Source: Theropithecus gelada
Lineage: Eukaryota; Chordata; Mammalia; Primates; Cercopithecidae
Assembly (NCBI RefSeq): GCF_003255815.1
Contig: NC_037689.1
Location: 52,270,088 to 52,334,087, forward strand
DNA: 64,000 bases
Reading direction: 5' to 3'
Shown: positions 1 to 13,381 of the stretch, one piece after another
How positions within the stretch are numbered: the first letter of the stretch is position 1
How the letters are laid out: each line of letters opens with the position of its first letter
Position numbers and translations under genes: made by a program
The notes under the pieces: model-generated
Seen by the model: the letters and a program-made list of their open reading frames with translations, nothing else
Databases searched by the model: none
What the model was told of the DNA's origin: nothing

Positions 1-2149
1 TATCTGCACCAAGCTAGCAGGAAGAGGAAAAACATGGAGGATATCAAGTATATGGTCTGTATGTATCAGCTTGAAAATAGAACATATCACTTCTGCTCAT
101 ATCTCATTGTCTAGAACTCCATTGTATGTCCAATAGAGCACTCAACTACAAGGTAAGAAGTTATACTCAGTGATATATCCTACTTATGTGTCCTAGAAGA
201 AGAAGACCCTAATTTGTAAAGAGATAGACAGTCTCTTTGGAATTTGTCCTTCTGTCACTATATATTCATTTTTCTTCCCTCAAATGGAACACATTCACTT
301 CCCTCCGCAAGCAACTGAAAGTCTATTTCACTCACTTCATCCAGCTGAACATCCAGGACCTCTGAGTGATGTGCGCTATTCTCCATATGATCCAGATATA
401 CATTGGTTATGTAATGATAAATCCGGGACAAAATAAATGTCATAAATACTTTCATTTAGAATAGAGAAGAATGGATGAAATCCCGCTGAGGTACAAGACA
501 TTTCTTGATTAGACCCTGAATCTCTATCTGGGAAAAATTCCCCTGTCCAAGTCTACTGATTGAATTTCCCTATCACCTTTCTTGCAAAAACATACATCCA
601 TCACGCTAGTCTCTATAAAAAGTATGAGAAATTGCAGATATTTAGAGAGCAGTTGGAGTGCAGAAATTTTTATATTTTTATGACTTTTTCCAACTTTCAC
701 AGTTCTCTTGTTCATGTCTAATTTAGCAGCAATTTATATTTGTGCAACTCACCTTGGGCATTTAAAAATATTTAATTTTAATGTAAAGAACACTTTATAT
801 TCATACTCATTTTATATGTGTAATATTTACTTAAAGTATAAAATTACAATAACAAAAATAGGCTTAAATAAAATTGTTATTTAACACAGTAGATTCTTGG
901 TAAACATATAACTCAACTAGTCTGAGCTAAGAAAAGTAGGGCATTCTAGACAGGCATTGTTCAATCTATGCTGGGAGACAGTTCAAGTGTTTAACAGAGA
1001 GAATGCAGAGTTTCATGTAATCAGGAGGGAGTTGATAAGTAGATCTTAACTAAGAGAATTTCTCCTTTACTTTATGGCCTTGGGGATTTTGCTGAGCCTA
1101 CCTGAAGCCATTGGTTCTCATTATTTTATTTGTCTGTATTTTGAAGTGCTTCAGTGTATTGAAGAGATAGGGCTGGATGACCTACAGCAGAATTGAAAAA
1201 AAACCAGATAGTTCTTGCAGGGCCTGAGACTATGAAGGAAACAACCAGGATCCCGAAGCATGGTCGATCCTGGAGACAACCAGGATTGGCACATGATTTT
1301 GCAGCAATTTTCCAGGGATTTGGAAAGCACTCAGGGGAGGCTACATTTGAGCGACATGACGTCCAGGCTTGCCAAAGATTCCTATATTTTAAGCATGCCA
1401 ATGAAGCAGCAGAGAGTGGCATCAGGACCCTGAGCAACCCAAAGGTCACCATTAAACCCAGGATTTTTGGCCAACACTGGAGGAGGGGATATCTGAAGAA
1501 TGATTAGGATTGAATATTTCACTGAACTTGTAGGTTTAGCACTTGGGGTACAGTTTGATTTGATTTAAAGAAATAAACAACTGAATATTTCTTGAACAAC
1601 TAAATTTTAGGTTGAGATTCATACCTGTTACATAGGTAAGATTATCCTCTGGGCACAAAGATTTGGAATGGCATGTTAAAGAGATATTTTTCCCAGGACA
1701 GCAAAACATGGTGAGTATCATATTAACAATTCTCAAAATGTTCACGCTGGAGGAAATATGATTGGCAACAAAAATTTTAGGTAAAGGAAGAACAAAAGCT
1801 AATGCAAGCACCATCAATGCAGCATTGTGTAGGAAAACAAAAACCCAGTGATGTTAACATGATCTTCCCAACAGTGAGGAGATGAATTTCTGGTGACATT
1901 AAACATTTCAAACATTTTTACTCTTATTGCCTAATTCCATATTCAGCAATTGGCATTCTGATATTTTGGTATATAGCATACCATGTCCACTGGGTGAAAA
2001 TTGGTGTGTCAAGCTGGCTACAGTATGTTATCTGCTTGACAGTCTTATTTCTCGTTATAAATTAGCTTTCCAGTTTTACATGATAGCTCTGTGAGTTTTA
2101 GATATGTCCTGGATACAACCAGTTCTTTGGCATCATGGTGATTTAAAAC
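1..2149. other. AT-rich intergenic DNA, nothing recognised
   Basis: No gene or young repeat is recognised. A 104-codon frame at 1193-1507 (+) with an overlapping 108-codon frame on the other strand shows no family I know. Confidence 0.6.
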
Positions 2150-2395
2150 AATGCAAATTCTTTGACTTTCCTCTCTTCAAAAGGTGGGGCATGTGTCCCT
2201 TCCAGTTGAAACTGGGCAAGGTTTTGTCATTGCTTTGACAAAGAGAATGCAGTGGAAGTGATTCTGGTGGCCAATAAAAGGCTTCTGCCTATTTCTCCTG
2301 GAATGATCACTTTTGGATCCCTGTCTGACTGACAGCTCTGTCTGACTGACAGTTAGGAGCATCTTGCCTCAATACATGTGGCTATAGCAAAGCTT
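2150..2395 (+). mobile_element. MLT1-like MaLR LTR fragment
   Basis: The order of motifs (CTTTCCTCTCTTCAAAAGGTGG, then GTGGAAGTGATTCTG, then AAAAGGCTTCTGCCT) resembles diverged MLT1 LTRs. Ends are not defined. A 15-bp unit is duplicated at 2321-2335 and 2338-2352. Confidence 0.5.
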
Positions 2396-4423
2396 TCTTT
2401 TTTGTCAAACATAAGTAAGTTATATAATCTTGTCCACATCTAATAAAGAGTAATATATTCCAATATTGGGGGACAAACTAGCGTTGGACTCATTATAGTC
2501 ACAACAGGAAACACCATGATGATCTCCAATGGGGGTGTCTTCCCTCAGGAATTTTTAAGGGAAATATTTATTATAGTTGATTTTCATTTTATGAGCTTTT
2601 GTTGTGATGCCACCATATTTTTAACATGGTTAATTTATGTTTTGGATTTTTTTTTTTTTTGACCCTTGCCTTTCTTGAAGAAACTTCAGTCATAAAGCCT
2701 TTGGGCCACGTATTGGAAAGCACATTGGCATTCAAATACCTTCATGATAAAATACAAAATAAATAAATCTGTTCCAGGATTGTTACTTTATATTTTTTCT
2801 CATCTGCAAACATTTTCAAATAAATTATCTTTTCACAGTGCTGCAAATTCTCCAGTAGTATCAACTTTATGTGGGAATAAATTGTTCTGGCTTTCCATTC
2901 AGAGTGTATATGGTTGACTATATTCCTGATTACCCTATTGTTTATTACTGCAAGCAATCTTATCTAAAAGAGAAAGGGAAGAGTTCATGTTCTCATCATT
3001 CAGTTTGTTGATGCCTGAGGTTTAGAACCATTCCAAGGGCACTGCTTGTCAGCTCTCTTTGAAATGTCCAAAACACTTTCAATTGCTGTGTTTGTTTTCT
3101 GTGAAGTGAACAAATATATATACAGATTCCCTTATATATTTAATGTTGATGTATTTGGTGCCTAATCTTGTTATATTATCAAGCAAACCATGGACCAGGT
3201 AACAAGGATCTAATGTACTTGAGATATCAATATTCATTCTATGGCTTATTTTTCTGAGTTATATAATCACATAATGAAGGCTCTTTAGTTTTAAGCAACA
3301 GAAATAATCTCATTTTGCTGAGGTTAAACAAAATTTATGTGGAAAACTGTCAGGAGCTCATACAGGCTAGGGTTTTGAAATGGGCCAGACTCAAGACTGT
3401 CTTCCAGGCTGGAAAACAGGATTCAGCAGTTGCAGCAGTCAGAACATCCCTCCTTTTCGTCTTCCACCCAAGAGGGAATAAAATTTCTATGATTGTTAGT
3501 CTTTATTCCTCTGCCTGAGATTTACACTGGTTCAAACTGGGTCAGGTGCTCACCCACTGGCTGAAGGAGGCAGAACATTTGCTCACAGCTCACCAGACTG
3601 CATTCAATGAGGAAGAGGTAATTCCTCCAAAAATTGTTGAGTGCTTTTAAGAAGAGGAAATCGATGCTGGCTGGCTAAACCATACACACTTTTGCTCCAA
3701 CCATAATTTTTTTTTCACAGAAGATGTTTTCCTAAATTGCCATTTACTTAATTCCCCCAACCCTCCTCCTCAACATCATAATAGGCTAAGAATTTCCTTC
3801 TGTTCCTCATTAGTTCAACTCTTGCTTGATGTAAATCTCCATCCTTGGAGAAAAGAAAGTGAAGTAAACATAGACCTGGGATTGACTTTCTGTGATTGAA
3901 GATCTTGACGAAATGCAGACAGCTGGAGTGGGGTGCTTCATTTCTATTCAAGCCTACAATTCCAGCCTGCTCTCCATATCCAGATCTGTCAGTTTTTCGA
4001 GTTTCTGCTAAAAAGGCCTGATGGATGGAAGAGGGGATGGGCTAGACCAGACAGATGTGGCTAGAGATCATGTTGTCAAAACTCAAAATTGAGACATCTG
4101 GTCTTAAAAGCACCTCATTAAATCTTATCACAAGATCTTCAAGGGCATTGTGCTGTTTGTTCTGGGAAGTAAAAATTGATGCTGAAATGAGTCAGAGCAG
4201 GGACCTCTGGCATTCAGAAGTGCCCAAGTCCCAGGTTAAAAAGCAAAGGGAGTCAACCAGCAAGACCCTTTGGTAAATCTGCTCCTGCTTTGTCAGAATT
4301 CTGGCAATTTTCTCTGGTAACTATATGAGGGGCTGTAGAGTGATCAGTTCCCTGCTAAGACCAGTTGAACTTGAAGGGAAGGCATGGGAATTGGCCACAT
4401 GAGAGACTGGTTAGTACTCTCAT
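2396..4423. other. Intergenic DNA, nothing recognised
   Basis: No gene or confident repeat is seen. 3290-3640 may be an old interspersed repeat, too diverged to name. Confidence 0.5.
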
Positions 4424-4652
4424 GTATGTGGAATCATGCAGTATTTGTCTTTCTGTGATTATTTTATTTCATTAGCCTGACATCCTTAAGATTCATCCAC
4501 GTTGTCTCATATTTCAGCATGTCCTTCTTTTTTAAGGTTGAATAATATTCCATTGTATGTATGCACATTTTATTTGTCCATTCATCTGTTGATGAACATT
4601 TAGGTTGTTTCTGTATCTTGGCTAGTGTGAATAGAGCTACAATGAACACAGA
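4424..4652 (-). mobile_element. L1 fragment (3' part of ORF2), antisense
   Basis: The minus strand encodes a decayed match to the L1 ORF2 C-terminal region, including STDEWTNKM and the TMEYYSTLKK segment. It is an old, truncated L1. Confidence 0.75.
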
Positions 4653-7600
4653 AGTGCTAATACCGCCTCACTCCAAAGCCTCTGAGACCATATTAGAAGG
4701 CAATTCTGAAGAGGACAGGTGTGACCCAAGCCTGGGAACCCTTAGGAAGTAGGCACTGTAAAGGATCTGGAGGCTTACTTGAAAGTAAAACGCCAATGGC
4801 TGACATCCCTGTGGCCACTGGGGCATAGAGTGGGGATATAAAGGAGAGGTAGGTTTCTATGGAGTCCTGGGATCAGGACATGTTGCACTCTTGGGCTAGT
4901 TTTAAAAGGCATCTTCTCTCCACAGAATAACCCCACACCAAGAGTTTTCTATTCTACATCTTATTTCTTTTAGACTTAATTTATTTTACCTTGAATATTA
5001 AAACACAAAATTTCAAAAAAAAAAAAAAAAAAAAAAGGCAGACCTAGCAGGTGGAGATCCTCTCTTAGGTATCTGGGCTTTGACTGGGAGCTGAGGGGAA
5101 TTACCACAGGGTCTTCTGGAGTGGAGGAAAACTGTCCCATATTGCCCAAAGTGTCTTCTTGGACTGGAAGGAGGACATCTGAGGAAGCCCTAACCCCAGA
5201 GAGATTGCAGGCTTGAGCAGGTGAGGCTGCTGTCCCTGTTGAAAGGAAGCAAAGATTTCCCACCTCTGACTGTTTTCAGTTTCTGCCCATCCGTGGCATT
5301 CTGAGGAAACTTGTAAAGCAATTTCACTGGGGTGCCTGGCAGCTGCCACTATTCTGAAAAAGAGCAGATGGCAGATTGTGTTGAAGAGTAAGGGGGAATG
5401 ATTCCTTACTTTACACTCCACATTCTAAGGAGGGAAAGATTCCTGGGACAGGTGCTCCAAACATAAATCTCTGATGTTTTTTAACTTTTCTTTCATGATT
5501 TTCCAGTGAAAAAGTTATCTTTGGTCTCATTGTCAGAATAATTCAAATAATAAACTGTATTTATCTTTGAAGACATATAATCTGAGTTACCCTCCCTGTT
5601 CTCTTTTTATTAATACAATAAAGGAATATTATATTAATATCTTCCTGATACATCAGTGAACAAACAAACACAAATTATAGAGGAAAGTATTTTTCTACTC
5701 ATAGTACTCTGCAATGTTATAAAACTTTAAAAAACAAAATTTAGAAAGTATTGTGGAGGAGAAGAAAACATTATCTTGGTTTGACAGATAAAATAGTTTC
5801 CTAGAGAAAAGATTATTTGAAATGGCCTAGAAAAGTATGCAAAATTTTTAACTATTAAGTGGAATTTTGGGAAGACAACGCCTCCATTATGAGAAAAGAT
5901 TCAAAAGAGAATTCTTGTTTAGAAAATAATGTTTCTTTTCTTTTAAAACATTAAAATGAAGACAACTGCAACAAATGTCATGTGGTTGCAAATGTTTATT
6001 GATGTGTGTTTTGACTTGTTTTTTTAATAAATGGGTTTATAGATCCCAAAGATGAGGCAGAATTTTTTTTTTTTGATGACTTGATGAGTTCTACATTTCC
6101 AGGGTTGGAGAAGAGACATCCTAAAATCCCTATAAAAAACCACTGGAAGTCCTCCAATTTATATTTCAAATTGTTAAATGAAAATATCTTCACAATAAAG
6201 TAAGGGGGCAAGTGCAGGGTGCCAGCAAGAAAGAGACAAATTTACTTCACCTTTTGCACATCTACGTTTTGAGGGAGATATATATTAACCAATGAAAGGC
6301 CTCTCCTAGGATTTTGCCCTTTCAGATTGGAGCAAATAGTCTAACCTTGGGTATATTGATGCATGCTAGGGAGATGTTTGTTAAATAAATAAGTGTCCTC
6401 TATGGAAAGGAACTGATGATAGTGAAAAGGCTATCAACACACCATGGTCAAAAGTATTCAATCTAAATGGCCTGGCACTAAGATTTGTGTCTTTCACAGA
6501 TTTGCCAGTAAACTGTTAACAAGATGCATCTGCTGATAAAACAAAACTGGTATAAAACGATTATCCAAATATTTTCAAACAAATAGTCATTTCAACAGGT
6601 TTTTCATATTTATTCAACCTCCTGCTTCACTTTTTCCCTGGCTATAGTAAGAAGCTGGTAAAAACTGGAGGTTCACTACTGGGGGAAAAACAAAGAATAA
6701 GAAATTTAGAAGGAGAAACAATTATTTCTAGCCAAACCAAAGTCAAAATGCAGTAGCTGAGGATTCTTGTTTAGGTGTAAAGCATCACTATGTGGAGCAC
6801 TTCAGAGTGAACCATCTCTACACCCATCAGATCTTAAGCTTCTTGATGGCCCATTATTTTGTACATCGTAGGGACAATGTACAAGGGATTTCAATTCAAT
6901 CCTTATTTAGATTGAATTGAATGTTACTTGTGTTAACTACTTGCTGACCTAGAAGTTCTAGCCTGAACTTGCACAATCCCTACGAAAATATTTTAGGATA
7001 CATTTTGAGGAGGTTAATATCCGGTATAAATGATTAACAATCTGGGATTCAGTTTTATCACTTGTTAAAATTTGTTTATATTTTTGGTCCTATTAAGTTT
7101 TCTAACTAAAAGCCTTCCTGCGAACTATCAGCAGATGAGTTTACCAGGCTGCCTTACTTGCATCTTTAATTTCCATCAAATCAAAAAAGAAAAAAAACAA
7201 GTTTATAGGGGTCCTTCCAGTACACCATGACTCAAGTTTCCTAGTACTATCTAATTTGTAACTTTACCTTTCTCTGACATCAACATCTTGATGGAATTAA
7301 AGACTAACGTTTTTCAAAATTTAACTTGCCAGCAGGATGCAATGAAACCAGACCAGAAAAACAAATACACAGTGGCTTCAGAACAGGAAGCTTTGCACAT
7401 AACTCAAAGGAACTCAAGCAAAGAGAATGTAATTGCATGCTGAAATCAAAATGATTATTGATCTACAAATCCTTACCTATATACAAAAAGAAAAAATATT
7501 TTGAGGACAAAGGACACCTAATCTACCCAATTGTAACTTAATGGCCTTTTGTTGTCATGTGAATTAATTGATGAATAAGGAAAAGGCCCCATGGTTTTCT

Positions 7601-7853
7601 ATGCACCTGTGTGTGTGTATTCTTAGTGACTGATTTTAATTCAAATCATTATTCAATATAGTTTCAGATATCATAGGCTGAAAATTAATAGCCCTGTTTT
7701 CAACTTCTTCCTAGCAAGATATTTAGCCATTGCTTTTACCATTCATTAAAGTTTACTGATATTAAATAAGATTCTTAAAAAGTAAAAATTTATGTACATA
7801 GAACTGCAACCTGGCCTATCATAGATCCTGCTTCAATTTCTATTTCCTAGAAC
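4653..7853. other. Intergenic DNA, no gene recognised
   Basis: Mostly unique-looking AT-rich sequence apart from a poly-A run at 5013-5036. It includes two short inverted repeats at 6860-6920. Confidence 0.55.
5013..5036 (+). repeat. Poly-A run of about 24
   Basis: An A-run preceded by AT-rich DNA without a recognisable SINE or gene. It could be the tail of an unrecognised retrocopy, but I could not find a body or target duplication. Confidence 0.7.
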
Positions 7854-7858
7854 ACTTC

Positions 7859-8234
7859 TGATATGGTTTGGCTCTGTGTCCCTAGCCAAATCTCATCTTG
7901 AATTGTACTCCCGTAATTCCCATGTATTGTGGGAGGGTCCTGGTGGAAGGTAATTGAATCGTGGGGGCTGTTTCCCCCATACTGTTCTCATGGTAGTGAA
8001 TAAGTCTCATGAGAAATGATGGTTTTATCAGGGGTTTCTGCTTTTGCATCTTCCTCACTCTCTCTTTGCTTGCTGCCATCTATGTAAGACGTGACTTGCT
8101 CCTCCTTGCCATCTGCCATGATTGTGAAGCTTCCCCAGCCACATGGAACTGTAAGTCCAATTAAACCTGTTTATTTTGTAAATTGTCCAGTCTTGGGTAT
8201 GTCTTTATCAGCATCATGAAAAAGGAATAATACA
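7859..8234 (+). mobile_element. 5' LTR of MaLR provirus (MST/THE1 type)
   Basis: Starts TGATATGGTTTGGCTCTGTG and ends AATACA, the hallmark termini of MST/THE1 LTRs. The preceding ACTTC (7854-7858) is repeated after the 3' LTR at 10186-10190. The internal region follows directly. Confidence 0.9.
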
Positions 8235-9814
8235 GTAAATTGGTACCAGTAGAGTGGGGTGCTGCTGAGAAGATACCTGAAAATGTGGAAGCAACTTTGG
8301 AACCGGGTAACAGGCAGAGGTTGAAACAATTTGGAGGGCTCAGAAGAAGACAGGAAAATGTGGGAAAGTTTGGAACTTCCTAAAGACTTGTTGAATGGCT
8401 TTGCCCGAAATGCTGATAGTGATATGGACAATAAGGTCCGGGCTGAGGTGGTCTCAGATGGAGATGAGGAACTTGTTGGGAACTGGAGCAAAGGTGACTC
8501 TTGTTATGTTTTAGCAAAGAGACTGGTGGCATTTTGCCCCACCCTAGAGATTTGTGGAACTTTGAACTTGAGAGAGATCATTTAGGATATCTGGTGGAAT
8601 AAATTTCTAAGCAGCAAAGAATTCAAGAGGTAGTTTGGGTGCTGTTAAAAGCATTCAGTTTTAAAAGGGAAACGGAGCATAAAAAGTTTGAAAAATTTGC
8701 AGCCTGACAATGCAATAGAAAAGAAAATCCCATTTTCTGAGGAGAAATTCAAGCCAGCTGCAGAAATTTGTGTAAGTAACTAGGAGCCAAATTGTAATCC
8801 CCAAGACAATGGGGAAAATGTCTGCAGGGCATGTCAAAGGTCTTCACAGCAGTCCCTCCCATCACAGGCCCGGAGGCCTAGGAGGAAAAAGTTGTTTTGT
8901 GGGCCAGGCCCAGGGTCCCCGAGCTGTGTGCAGCCTATAGACTTGTTGCCCTGTGCCCCAGTTGCTCCAGCCATGGCTGAAAGGGGGCCAATGTAGAACT
9001 TGGGCTGTGGCTTCAGATGGTGTAAGACCCAGGTCTCGGCAGCTTCCATGTGGTGTTGAGCCTGTGGGTGCAAAGAAGTCAATAATTGAGGTTTCAGAAC
9101 CTCCCCCTAGATTTCAGAAGATGTATGGAAGTGCCTGGATTCCCAGACAGAAGTTTGCTACAGGGGCAGGGCTCTCATGGAGAACCTCTGCTAGGGCAAT
9201 GAAGAAGGGAAATACGGGGTTGGAGCCCCCACACAGAGTCCCTACTGGGGCACCACCTAGTGGAGCTGTAAGAAGAAGGCCACCATCCTCCAGACCCCAG
9301 AATGTTACATCCAACAACAGCTTGCACCTTGCACATGGAAAAACCTCAGACACTCAATGCCAGCCTGTGAAAGCAGCTGGAACAGAGGCTATACCCTGCA
9401 AATCTCAGGGGCGGAGCTGCCCAAGACCATGGGAACCCACCTCTTGCATCAGCGTGACATGGATATGAAACCTGGAGTAAAAGGAGATCACTTTAGAGAT
9501 TTAAAATTTGACTGCCCAGTTGAATTTTGGACTTGCACGGGCCCTGTAGCCCCTTTGTTTTGGCCAATTTCTTCCATTTGGAGTGGTTGTATTTACCCTA
9601 TGTCTGTACCCCCATTGTATCTAGGAAATAACTAGTTTGCTTTTGATTTTACAGGCTCATAAGCAGAAGGGATTTTCCTTGTCTCAGATGAGACTTTGGA
9701 CTGTGGATTTTTGAGTTAATGCTGAAATGAGTTAAGACTTTGGGGGACTGTTGGGAAGCCATGATTGGTTTTGAAATGTGAAGACATGAGATTTGGCAGG
9801 GGCCAGGGGTGGAA
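8235..9814 (+). mobile_element. Internal region of MaLR provirus, decayed
   Basis: About 1.6 kb between two LTRs, beginning GTAAATTGGTACCAGTAGAG as in MST/THE1 internal sequences and ending in a purine-rich stretch before the 3' LTR. Open frames at 8331-8585 and 8953-9468 are pieces of the decayed internal sequence. No intact retroviral gene is visible, as expected for the non-autonomous MaLR group. Confidence 0.85.
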
Positions 9815-10185
9815 TGATATGGTTTGGCTCTGTATCCCCACCCAAATTTCATCTTGAATTTTACTCCCATAATTTCCATATGTTGTGGGAGTGACCTGGT
9901 GGGAGATAATTGAATCATGGGGGTGATTCCCCCATATTGTTCTCATGGTAGTAAATAGGTCTCATGAGATCTGATGGTTTTATCAAGGGTTTCCGCTTTT
10001 GTGTCTTCTTCACTCTCTCTCTACTTGCTGCCATCTATGTAAGATGTGCTCTTCCTTGCATCCACCATGACTGTGAGGCGTCCCCAGTCACGTGGAAATG
10101 TAAGTCCAATTAAACCTCTTTATTTTGTAAATTGCCCCCCAACTCAGGTTTGTCTTTATCAACAGTGTGAAAATGGGCTAATACA
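9815..10185 (+). mobile_element. 3' LTR of MaLR provirus (MST/THE1 type)
   Basis: Begins TGATATGGTTTGGCTCTGTA and ends CTAATACA, followed by the ACTTC target copy at 10186-10190. It differs from the 5' LTR at many sites, roughly a tenth or more by eye, so the insertion is old. Confidence 0.9.
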
Positions 10186-10190
10186 ACTTC

Positions 10191-11244
10191 ATTAGCGTTG
10201 CTCATAAGAAATTTTGGTGTATCTTATCTAGAATAAACTTGTCTATAATTGCTCACTGTATCAGCCAGGATTTAGTTAGAACACAGAAATAACACTAGTA
10301 ATTTGAATAGAGAAGGTGAAGATAAAGAATTAATCACCAATAAACATACTTAAGTACTAAAAGGTGTAAAAGAAAACTCTAAGGGGTTCAGAAATAGCAG
10401 GTTTTAAAACAAACAGCCACAATATCTAGGCTGAAGAGAGCTGACAATGGAAGAACAATAACTTAGCAGAGGATCCCCTCAAGATTGAGGTTCAGATCTC
10501 TTTAAAGAGAGCAGGAACAGGCAGCTTCCAGGAGCAAAGACACTTGCCAGAGGGCACAGATCATAGCTGGTGGGACCGCAAGTAGGGAGAATATGATGTG
10601 AGAGTATGGCTGACTGGAGCTGATTCATGAGGGCCAGTAGGCTCAGGTGCTGCTTTATAAGAAAAGAGAACAAAAACCTGAAGGGAAAGTGCCTTCCTGC
10701 TGCTATTGCCTTGCAGTTTCCCTCAAGCTTGTACTTTAGTTGAAGCATTATGCCAACTGGCAAAGCAGAAATGTTTACAGAGTGTGCCTCTGATATCACA
10801 AAGAAAGGCAAATAATAAAAGAAAGATATAGGGCTGAGAGTCAAGAAATAAGTAATTGACACACTCATATATATGATTAACCTATCTTAGGTGCTCAAGT
10901 TTTATTTTTTTTTTAATGTAATGGCCAATATATGTTTTCTTTCATCCTCTAAATCAAGGCTAATAAACTTGCATGATCCTAAAAGCCCAGAAGATTGCCC
11001 AAATGAGTAAAACAGTACAGATATAAGACAATAAGGAGTGGGATGAATCATGGTGAAGCAGAGAGAACAAGCCTGACCTCCTAAAAGTGATCCAATTCAT
11101 AAATATATGTCTGCAGTCTGTATGGGGAGCCAGTTCACAACTGGTGCATGGAAACCCAATAGTACTGTGCTCATAATTATAAAACTAGATAATGAAGCTG
11201 TCTACAAGCCAGAGGATTTTATTTCGTTGTGTGGCTTCTGGGGG

Positions 11245-11276
<32 letters not shown>

Positions 11277-12239
11277 GGTATGGCCAGTGAAAACTATCAT
11301 TCTCAAGTTAGCTATGGAACCACAGATTAAATTACTCATCCAGTAGATTGGAAAGGATTTATCATTTATCCACTGTTTAAATGTCTCCTGTGAGTCTTCT
11401 GGATAAATAATTCATAGTATTTAACCAGATATATGTGCAGGTAGGTTTTTAGCTAATTGAAAGTAATCATTTTTAATTTTGTGTCAGAAACAAAAGAAGT
11501 AAAGGAAGCAAGGTTTCTTGTATTTTAATATTCTACATGTTATGCCTAATTTGAATTAGGATACATTTCCACATTGGCAATTCCCTTGTTTATGATTTAA
11601 ACAGCAATGACAATAGTAGTATCAGACTCTATTACAATTACTTTGTGGAGGTAAAAAAAGAAATAACCACTTAAAGCATTGTAATTACATCAATGTTATT
11701 AAATCCTCTACGTGTGTTTTTAAAGGTCAGAATTCGAACATTAATTACCTTCCTGCACTGAAGCATGAAATGGCTTCAAAGTCCTTAGCTAAACAAGGAT
11801 TGTGACTAAATTAGTGAGGGTGAAAACTAGACCTGAGAGCGACTACGACAAGATTTGGCTGTAAACAACAGAAGTTATGTTATATAGAACCATATGTTTA
11901 GTATTCTCAAAAAGGACTTTATTTCATGTGACTTCATTTTTCTTTGGAATGAAGGTAATTTGTTCAATATATAACTAAATATATTTTACATTTTATATCT
12001 TATAAGATTATTCATGTGTATACAAAACTGAAACTCTCTTAGTAAAACCTTTGGTTCCAATTTCTGGTTTGGAAAATATCTTCATTGTAACTATGTAATA
12101 GCAATACTACATTTGTCCACAGTTGAAAAACAAAAGTCGTCTTAGGTATCTAGGTTTTAAAATGAAGTACATTAGATGTATTCTATAAAGTGTCACAAAT
12201 GTACTTACTCCTATTTAACTTTTGCAGTTCAGTTGGAAC
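10191..12239. other. Intergenic DNA, no gene recognised
   Basis: Only a TTTTG microsatellite is clear. The 129-codon minus-strand frame at 10479-10868 is hydrophobic but matches no protein I recognise and is probably chance. Confidence 0.55.
11250..11277 (+). repeat. (TTTTG)n microsatellite
   Basis: Five TTTTG units. Confidence 0.9.
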
Positions 12240-12440
12240 ACAGAGTGGTATGGTAGGAACTCAGAGGCTCTTATCACACAAGACTACTTTCAAACTCTAG
12301 CCATGCCTTATGCTACTGATGGTAAATACACCCAATTGCTGAGCCCGGGTTTTCTCATCTGGGAAGACAATATTTAACTTGTAGAGCTAAAGTGAAGATT
12401 AAAAGATACACTCCATGACAACCACTCAAAATGGTGCTTG
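12240..12440 (+). mobile_element. MIR-like SINE
   Basis: A TGGTA and ACTCTAGC ... CCCGGGTTTTCTCATCTG pattern, followed by a GTGAAGATTAAAAGA-like tail, matches the MIR layout. The copy is diverged. Confidence 0.55.
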
Positions 12441-12572
12441 GTACAATTAACATTACCTTTTTGATTTGAAATACATCATGATTTTTTACTTGAATACACC
12501 ATGGATTTTTAGATCTATGTATTAGGAGTAAAACAATGTAATAATGTAGACTATTTTAGGTAAATCAGACAC

Positions 12573-12830
12573 TTTTATTTTATTTTATTTGAGACAGAGT
12601 CTCGCTCTGTCACCCAGGCTGGAGTGTAGTGGTGTGATCTCAGCTCACTGCAATCTCCGCCTCCCAGATTCAAGCGATTCTCCTGCCTCAGACTCCCGAG
12701 TAGCTGGGACTATGGGTGATGGGGTTTCACCATGTTGGCCAGGCCGGTCTCGAACTCCTGACCTCCAGTGATACGTCTGCCTCAGCCTCCCAAAGTGTCG
12801 GGATTAAGGAGTGAGCCACCACGCCTGGCC
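12573..12830 (-). mobile_element. Alu with internal deletion
   Basis: Plus strand reads GAGACAGAGTCTCGCTCTGT through to CACGCCTGGCC. About 60 bp normally between the second-monomer 'GAGTAGCTGGGAC' and 'GGGGTTTCACC' is missing near 12709-12718. Target copies ACTTTTATTT/ACTTATTTTA flank it. Confidence 0.95.
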
Positions 12831-13011
12831 ACTTATTTTACATTATAACAACTTTGTTTCCTTTTCCATTTATTTCATCCCCCACCCTCTGCTAGTTGCT
12901 ACCTTCCATTTTGTTCTACTTACTTTTATATTTTGTTTTCTGTAGACCACCCTGCATCTTTTTCCAATCACTTCAAATATTCTTAAAATATCTGTGGGAA
13001 CTTTTGTTCTT

Positions 13012-13381
13012 TGTATTGGTCTGTTTTCATATTGCTGTAAAGAGATACTTGAGACTGGGTAATTTATAAAGGAATGAGGTTTAATTGACTCACAGTTCTG
13101 CATGCTGGGGGGACCTCAGAAAACTTACTCTCATGGTGGAAGGGGAAGCAAACACGTCCTTCTTCACAAGGCAGCAGAAGATAGAGCTGCAGAGAAAGGG
13201 GGAAGAGCCCCTTCTAAAATCATCGAATCTCATGAGAACTCACTCACAAGAACAGCATGGGTGGACCACCCCCTTGATTCAATCACCTCCCATGAGGTCC
13301 CTCCCCCAACACGTGAGGATTACGATTCTGGTTATAATTCAAGATGAGATTTGGGTGGGGACACAGAGCCAGACCATATAA
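13012..13381 (-). mobile_element. Solo MaLR LTR (MST/THE1 type)
   Basis: On the plus strand it starts TGTATTGGTCTG and ends GGTGGGGACACAGAGCCAGA then CCATATAA, the reverse complement of an MST/THE1 LTR. Possible imperfect 5-bp target copies are TTCTT (13007-13011) and GTCTT (13382-13386). No internal region is present, so it is a solo LTR formed by LTR-LTR recombination. Confidence 0.85.

Noticed and set aside
1126..1507. Overlapping frames of 104 and 108 codons on opposite strands
   Set aside because: No recognisable family, splice context or promoter; length is within chance.
8331..9635. Several frames of 80-171 codons between two LTRs
   Set aside because: Decayed MaLR internal sequence, broken and non-autonomous; not counted as host genes.
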